Program-made: the position numbers and the translations under genes
Source of the DNA: Funneliformis mosseae
Taxonomy: Eukaryota > Glomeromycota > Glomeromycetes > Glomerales > Glomeraceae
Reading direction: 5' to 3'
Assembly: GCA_910592005.1 (NCBI GenBank)
Contig: CAJVPP010003635.1
Coordinates: 1 to 11,145 of the forward strand
DNA length: 11,145 bases
In this document: piece after piece, positions 7,478 to 11,145 of the stretch
Layout: the number at the start of each line of letters is the position of its first letter
Position numbering within the stretch: the stretch's first letter is position 1
Notes under the pieces: model-generated
Databases searched by the model: none
Seen by the model: only the letters and a program-made list of their open reading frames with translations
What the model was told of the DNA's origin: nothing

Positions 7478-8915
7478 TCTGGATCATAAAGATGTTTCTG
7501 TGCAAATATCATTGCAAAATGCACTTCGAATAATTAAAAAGAGGGCAAGGCAAAATGAAGGTTCAAATGATCCAAGTCCTGAACGAAGGATTGCTGAAGT
7601 GGATCAGATATCGAAAGATAAATTAAAGGAAAAGAGGAGACGTGTAAGAAATAGAAAAAAGGAAAAAAAAAGATTACTCAAATTAAGCACCCAAGTTCCA
7701 TTACCACATTTTCATCATCAACTTCCTCCAAACTTATTTCAATCTCTACCACATGAAAGGTTTGAATCAAGGCCACATGCTACTAGAAGCGATTATAGCG
7801 TTGATAGCAGAAATGATGATTATTTTGAACGAGAACCAAACTTTAGAGATCGTAGAAATGATGATTATTTTGAACGAGAACCAAACTTTAGAGATCGCAG
7901 AAATGATGATTATATTGTACGAGAACCAAACTTTAGAGATCGCAGAAATGATTACATTGTAAGAGAACCAACCTTTAGAGATCGTAGAAATGATGATTAT
8001 ATTTTACAAGAACCAAATGTCAGAGATCGCAGAGATGATGGTTATGTTGTACGAGAACCAAAATTTAGAGATCGCAGAAATGATGATTATATTGCAAGAG
8101 AACCAAAATTTAAAGGTCGCAGAAATGATGATTATAATGCAAGAGATCCAAACAGAAATCAACGGCTTTCAGTGACATCAGATATTAGTGTACAACAGAT
8201 TATTACAACCTATGCTTCATCATCATATTTAGAGATGGCAAACGTTGCCTCTGTTAAATTGGAAAAGTCGTCACAAAAACTTCTGGTATTAGATTTGAAT
8301 GGAACATTAGTGTTCAGGGATTACAAAAAGAGTATTGAAATACGTCCACATATGGAAAAATTCTTGCGATATATCTTCGAATCAAATAGCTTTATTGTAA
8401 TGGTATGGTCATCAGCTCAACCCTATAATGTCCGTAAAATGGTTAATGCAGCATTTGGTCACTATGCAGAACGGTTAGCTGCAATATGGACGAGGAAAGA
8501 GTTTAATTTGTCCCTCGAAGATTATCAAAAAAAAGTCGAAACGATTAAAGATCTGGAAGTAGTATGGAAAGATTTTAACAGTAAAACATCAACCACTTCA
8601 TCTCAAATTGTATGGGATCAAACCAACACAATTTTGATGGATGATTCCACCACGAAATCAAGATTACAACCTTTTAATGCCATTCATTTGCCTGAATTTG
8701 AAATTATGAGATATAAAAGTAGGAATGATAATGATCTGAGTAATGTTATCGAATATTTAATGAGGCTACATAAACAAAGTAATGTTAGTTCTTATATCAA
8801 AGAAAATCCTTACATCCCTTATGACAATAAAACTTCCATTGTTATTAAAAACGAGGACGGAAATAACAGTAGCTTTTTAAACTATGGCAAAAACAAGAAA
8901 CAAAGAATGACATAG
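7470..8915 (+). CDS. NIF/FCP1-like HAD-fold protein with tandem R/D/Y-rich repeats
   Basis: The gene encodes 481 residues. Residues 1-75 are charged with a strongly basic run at 51-71 (KRRRVRNRKKEKKR), a likely nuclear localisation signal; 76-104 are Pro/His-rich; 114-232 are eight tandem 15-residue repeats. The HAD (NLI-interacting-factor/FCP1) domain spans about 268-412: motif I LDLNGTL with nucleophile Asp275, motif II VWSS at 312-315, Lys360 in a KDL motif, and motif IV ILMDDS with Asp391/392, then PEF. In active FCP/SCP enzymes motif I is DxDxT, with the second Asp as acid/base; here it is Asn277, so activity may be reduced, changed or lost. I recall fungal and plant relatives with LDLNGxL, so this may be a subfamily trait. 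ATG 7470 is preferred over in-frame 7353 because 7353-7469 looks like leader plus intron. Its likely role is nuclear regulation or binding of phosphoproteins; the substrate is unknown. Confidence 0.88.
   Translation: MDNLDHKDVSVQISLQNALRIIKKRARQNEGSNDPSPERRIAEVDQISKDKLKEKRRRVRNRKKEKKRLLKLSTQVPLPHFHHQLPPNLFQSLPHERFESRPHATRSDYSVDSRNDDYFEREPNFRDRRNDDYFEREPNFRDRRNDDYIVREPNFRDRRNDYIVREPTFRDRRNDDYILQEPNVRDRRDDGYVVREPKFRDRRNDDYIAREPKFKGRRNDDYNARDPNRNQRLSVTSDISVQQIITTYASSSYLEMANVASVKLEKSSQKLLVLDLNGTLVFRDYKKSIEIRPHMEKFLRYIFESNSFIVMVWSSAQPYNVRKMVNAAFGHYAERLAAIWTRKEFNLSLEDYQKKVETIKDLEVVWKDFNSKTSTTSSQIVWDQTNTILMDDSTTKSRLQPFNAIHLPEFEIMRYKSRNDNDLSNVIEYLMRLHKQSNVSSYIKENPYIPYDNKTSIVIKNEDGNNSSFLNYGKNKKQRMT
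7809..8165 (+). repeat. Eight tandem 45-bp coding repeats
   Basis: The consensus unit is RNDDYIVREPNFRDR. Units start at 7809, 7854, 7899, 7944, 7986, 8031, 8076 and 8121. Unit 4 lacks one Asp codon (42 bp), and unit 8 is degenerate (RNDDYNARDPNRNQR). Units 1 and 2 differ by a single silent base (CGT/CGC), which indicates a recent duplication. All length changes are multiples of three, so the frame is kept. Each unit balances about four Arg against four Asp/Glu and has one Tyr, a mixed-charge low-complexity segment. Such segments in other proteins mediate RNA binding or condensation, which is an inference here. Confidence 0.9.
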
Positions 8916-8947
8916 CGAATCGTGTACAAAATTTCTTTAATTCAAAG

Positions 8948-9018
8948 GTAAATTATTTATAAAATTTAAATCAATTACTTAATTATAATTATATTGGCTG
9001 ACTTAAAAATATAAATAG
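8948..9018 (+). other. Possible 3' UTR intron of the NIF gene
   Basis: The donor is GTAAAT after CAAAG, a branch-like GGCTGACTT has its A at 9001, and the acceptor AAATAG ends at 9018, for a length of 71 nt. The stop codon ends 32 bp before the donor, within the distance usually tolerated without nonsense-mediated decay. It may equally be a chance match in AT-rich sequence. Confidence 0.3.
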
Positions 9019-9025
9019 ACGGATA

Positions 9026-9288
9026 TCATTCATCAGCGGGTAAAATGAATTTCTCTAAATGAAGTTATATAAATTTATGTATTCAGTATTAAAAACTTGA
9101 AGGTAGTTTGAGAATTGGGTTTCCTTTTTTTTTTTTTTATATAATGTTAAATCATCCTTACTATTAATAAATTTTGAGTTGTTAGTATATTCCTTCCATT
9201 CCTTTAAAGGAATATTTTTAGGTTGAAAGTGATTAGATATTATTCGCGTGTTTAATATCCTGCGAAAATACTTTCTTAAAGAATACAT
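9026..9288 (-). CDS. Candidate small two-exon gene with presequence-like N-terminus
   Basis: Exon 1 runs 9288-9162, the intron 9161-9055, and exon 2 9054-9026. The joined product has 51 residues: it starts MYSLRKYFRRILNTR, continues through NIPLKEWKEYTNNSK and ends KKFILPADE before TGA. The donor GTAAGG and acceptor CATTTAG are good, and ATAAC near the 3' end can serve as branch point. Without splicing the same ATG gives 77 residues with a poly-Lys run from a poly-A tract, which looks like translated intron. The first 29 residues lack Asp and Glu and hold five Arg, which resembles a mitochondrial presequence. Codons keep CpG (CGC, ACG CGA), unlike the surrounding spacer. It is convergent with the NIF gene. 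The family is not recognised, and the start context is weak (T at -3). Confidence 0.4.
9055..9161 (-). other. Putative 107-nt intron of the small minus-strand gene
   Basis: On the minus strand it begins GTAAGG, contains a long poly-A tract (T run at 9126-9138 on the plus strand), and ends TATAACTTCATTTAG. Removing it changes the C-terminus from a Lys-rich, AT-driven tail to KKFILPADE. An alternative acceptor, CTTCAAG near 9100, would keep the original frame. Confidence 0.35.
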
Positions 9289-9291
9289 GAA

Positions 9292-9345
9292 CTGTGAACA
9301 CTTGATATCTTAATATATTTTATAGTATTATTATTACTCACATAC
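9292..9345 (-). other. Putative 54-nt leader intron of the small minus-strand gene
   Basis: The minus strand shows the donor GTATGT beginning at 9345, an ATACTATAA branch-like word, and the acceptor TTCACAG ending at 9292, three bases before the ATG at 9288. An in-frame TAG lies in the upstream exon, so the ATG at 9288 would remain the start after splicing. A strong donor and acceptor at the right distance support a real transcript. Confidence 0.4.
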
Positions 9346-9490
9346 TTCAGATTTCTATTTTATCGGATATTCTCGGGAACGGATAGATTTGCTTAATTAA
9401 TATATAGCAAAATTACAAATATACTAGGTGAGTGCAATTTTCGTGTAATTCATAATAGTTTAATAACAATTAAAAACTCAATCCAGACTT

Positions 9491-9601
9491 TTATTTCTTG
9501 TTGAGAACAATATTCAAGAAATCGCAAGACGATGAAAAATAGTCTTTTCTCGAAAACTGACTATTTTGAAGTTTTCTGTCTTCGCTGATCGTTATATCCA
9601 T
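9491..9601 (-). CDS. 36-codon ORF, possible upstream ORF or micro-protein
   Basis: On the minus strand it runs from ATG at 9601 to TAA at 9493-9491. It begins MDITISEDRKLQNSQF, followed by SRKDYFSSSCDFLNIV and ending NKK. Its composition is not that of translated AT-rich spacer, with Ser, Asp, Cys and four CpG-containing codons or codon junctions. It lies upstream of the small gene on the same strand, so it could be an upstream ORF in its leader, a separate micro-protein, or an exon whose partner I cannot place. No family is recognised. Confidence 0.25.
   Translation of the reverse strand: MDITISEDRKLQNSQFSRKDYFSSSCDFLNIVLNKK
9536..9567. repeat. Strong imperfect hairpin of 14 base pairs
   Basis: AAAATAGTC (9536-9544) pairs with GACTATTTT (9559-9567), and the inner TTTTC (9545-9549) pairs with GAAAA (9552-9556). 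There is a 2-nt bulge (9557-9558) and a 2-nt apex that would open slightly. All arms are exact complements. It lies inside the CpG-containing stretch and inside the 36-codon minus-strand ORF. It could be a binding-site dyad or an RNA structure. Confidence 0.45.
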
Positions 9602-10604
9602 AAAGAATTAAAGTAACGAAGTATAATGGTTTATTTAATTTACATTATGAATGAAGCAGAAAACAAATGTTAATTATTTAGAAAATTCCAAGAATTGCTA
9701 TGATTTCGTTCTTTATTTCAAATATACCAAATATACTGATACAATTAAAAAGCTTTCCCCTGATTAAAAGTGTCCATTTATTATCACTTTTACCACTATG
9801 TATCATATGTATCATTCTACTTTAATTAAAAATTAAAAAGTTGTTCAACATATAAAATATGAAAGCTCAGTTACTTATAAGGTTTTCCTGATTTTTTCTT
9901 AATTCTTTATGCTTTTGATGTTTTATTATTATATTCCTATACTTATACAATATTTGCAATCCAAAGGATATGTTTAATATATACAAAATAGTTTGGATTG
10001 CATTTATGTTTAAGTTAAACCTAAATGTTTTGCAAATCATCTAATGATAAAAAATAAATCTTAAAAAATTTTATTAAAAATCTGTAAAATTATAGATTCA
10101 GAAATCTAAACAAATTTAAATAAATAATTTTACTTTTATTAAAGATATTGAATTATTATTTCAATACAAATATTTTATTTCTTTATTCTTTTTATTTTTT
10201 TTTTTTTTAGTAATTCTTAAAATATTAAAATTTCTATAATGCAAATTTATTTATAAATCATATAATCTAAGATTTAATATAATATCATAATTTTAGATTA
10301 ATTTATTATTAAATGCTATCAATTTTTTTTATTGAATTTAAATAATTGTATTACAAAATATATTTATTCAAATTTACTAATAATAAAATTAATAAATATA
10401 TATTTTTTAGCTATATATTCTATTAATTTTTCTGTAATTTAATTTCTATATAATTTCAATCTTATTTTCAAATTTTTTTATTATAAATAATTATAACTTT
10501 TATGTTTATCTTTTTATTATTTTGAATATTTTTAATAAATTTAATTTATAATGAAATTTTAAATTAAAAAATATATACAGTATATAAATACTTATTAGTG
10601 TTAA
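9602..10604. other. AT-rich intergenic spacer
   Basis: I see no gene here. CpG is present up to TTTCGTTC near 9708 and then absent until AACGTG at about 10605. A T run lies at about 10195-10209, and an 8-bp dyad TAATCTAA/TTAGATTA at 10263-10270 and 10293-10300. The section after about 10020 is as poor in G and C as the block at 3.4-7.0 kb and probably decayed in the same way. Confidence 0.55.
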
Positions 10605-11145
10605 CGTGCAATTCTTACGAATTGTGACAGTTAGACGGAGTGTTCGAACGGTTTGTTCTTTTTAATTGAGCAGTAATCTTCCAACAGTTTAAAAGTTTTA
10701 ACACAGACAGTTTATCAAAGTATTTATATTATCACGAGTTACAATTCAACAGATTGCCAGTGGTGTGTATTTGTAGATATTGTGTTTATTCACGAATAAA
10801 TAATAATAGAGAAAAGAAAAGAAGAGTAATACTAAAACTAAAATGTAATGCGATAGGCCTAGTTACCTCTAAACTGTAATGTAATGTGATAGGCCTGGTT
10901 GCCTCTAAACTGTAACGTAATGTGATAGGCCTGGTTGTCTCTAAACTATAACGTAATGGGATAGGCCTGGTTGCCTCTAAACTGTAACGTAATGTGATAG
11001 GCCTGGTTGCCTCTAAACTGTAACGTAATATGATAGGCCTTCAGGATTGGTTACCTACGTCAGCTAATAATACCTCACTCACTGCTAAAACTACTCAAGC
11101 TACCTTCTCCCCCTTTTACATGAATTAACAAGTTACCTATTTATA
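10605..11145. other. CpG-containing region at the right edge, possible mobile-element or leader sequence
   Basis: The composition changes sharply near 10605: CpG reappears often (AACGTG, TTACGAATT, AGACGGAG, TTCGAACGG, CACGAG). A small dyad CAATTC/GAATTG is at 10609-10614 and 10619-10624. A minisatellite occupies 10835-11040, and a C/T-rich tract lies near 11100-11117. No long reading frame is present on either strand. It may be the long terminal repeat or leader of a younger mobile element, or the promoter and 5' UTR of a gene beyond the window. I saw no matching second copy in the window. Confidence 0.35.
10835..11040 (+). repeat. Minisatellite of six 36-bp units
   Basis: AGGCCT recurs at 10855, 10891, 10927, 10963, 10999 and 11035, exactly 36 bp apart. 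A unit runs AAACTGTAACGTAATGTGAT, then AGGCCTGGTTGCCTCT. Unit 1 is the most diverged, and units 2-5 differ by only a few bases each. Unit 6 is complete only to AGGCCT; a short insertion (TCAGGAT) then precedes a GGTTACCT remnant. All three forward frames of the consensus contain stops. One reverse frame is open through the array but has no ATG, so the array is not coding. The high similarity indicates recent expansion or homogenisation. Confidence 0.92.

Larger units (their letters stand above)
9360..9620 (-). promoter_or_regulatory. CpG-containing upstream region of the small minus-strand gene
   Basis: More than ten CpG dinucleotides occur here, between AT-rich flanks (9301-9360 has none and about 9710-10604 has none). 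This suggests a region kept free of cytosine methylation, as expected for a promoter or leader. It also holds a 36-codon ORF and a strong hairpin, listed separately. No TATA box is clearly placed. Confidence 0.3.

Noticed and set aside
7753..8175. Two forward ORFs (7753-7962 and 7990-8175) in another frame across the tandem repeats
   Set aside because: They are out-of-frame readings of the 45-bp repeats (recurring EMMIIL-ENQ-LEIA). The in-frame NIF protein explains the sequence, and the ORFs have no separate start signals.
9428..9486. Forward intron GTGAGT..AATCCAG near 9428-9486
   Set aside because: The splice sites look acceptable, but no forward exon with coding character flanks them, so it is probably chance.
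9532..9588. 18-codon forward ORF starting at ATG 9532
   Set aside because: It overlaps the hairpin and the longer minus-strand ORF, and is too short to support on its own.
10630..10650. tRNA B-box-like GTTCGAAC near 10643
   Set aside because: The flanking bases do not form a T-arm stem, and no A-box or acceptor stem lies at a suitable distance.
10835..11040. Reverse-strand open frame through the minisatellite (repeat EATRPITLRYSL)
   Set aside because: It has no ATG and is closed by TGA immediately upstream (minus strand, just before AGGCCT of unit 6). The openness follows from the 36-bp period being a multiple of three.
10835..11040. CRISPR-like array
   Set aside because: The units are contiguous near-identical 36-mers with no unique spacers, and the context is eukaryotic, so this is a minisatellite.

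Overview
The window looks like nuclear DNA of an AT-rich eukaryote, most likely an early-diverging fungus of the arbuscular-mycorrhizal (Rhizophagus/Gigaspora) type. The reasons are very low G+C, short GT-AG introns, a long CpG-free block of decayed repeats, and a NIF/FCP1-type HAD gene of fungal style. The organism assignment is an inference. No rRNA, tRNA, CRISPR array or bacterial operon is visible.

Layout. At 1-111 (minus strand) lies the 5' end of a gene that runs off the left edge, with a T/C-rich leader behind it. About 205-3359 is gene-poor AT-rich spacer with a few small dyads. From 3360 to 7046 there is no CpG dinucleotide at all, although GpC is common. This block holds a cluster of related dyads near 3.9-4.1 kb, a decayed head-to-head inverted repeat of about 285 bp arms near 6.1-6.7 kb, and short remnants of reading frames broken by stop codons. 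A TGTGCACA cluster at 6996-7057 marks the edge of the block.

The one well-supported gene is at 7470-8915 (+). It encodes a 481-residue NIF-family HAD-fold protein with a basic N-terminus, eight tandem 15-residue R/D/Y-rich repeats, and a C-terminal phosphatase-like domain whose first motif reads DLNGT instead of DxDxT. A TATA-like box, a short first exon and a 68-nt leader intron fit upstream of its ATG. Leaving the intron in would create a longer protein with a hydrophobic N-terminal segment. A 43-codon ORF lies 200 bp further upstream.

On the minus strand, convergent with that gene, a small two-exon gene can be modelled (51 residues, 9288-9026). It has an arginine-rich, acid-free N-terminus resembling a mitochondrial presequence, a leader intron, and a CpG-containing upstream region that carries a strong hairpin. 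After another CpG-free AT-rich spacer (about 9710-10604), the right end (10605-11145) changes to CpG-containing sequence with a minisatellite of six 36-bp units, each carrying AGGCCT; this may be part of a mobile element or the leader of a gene beyond the window.
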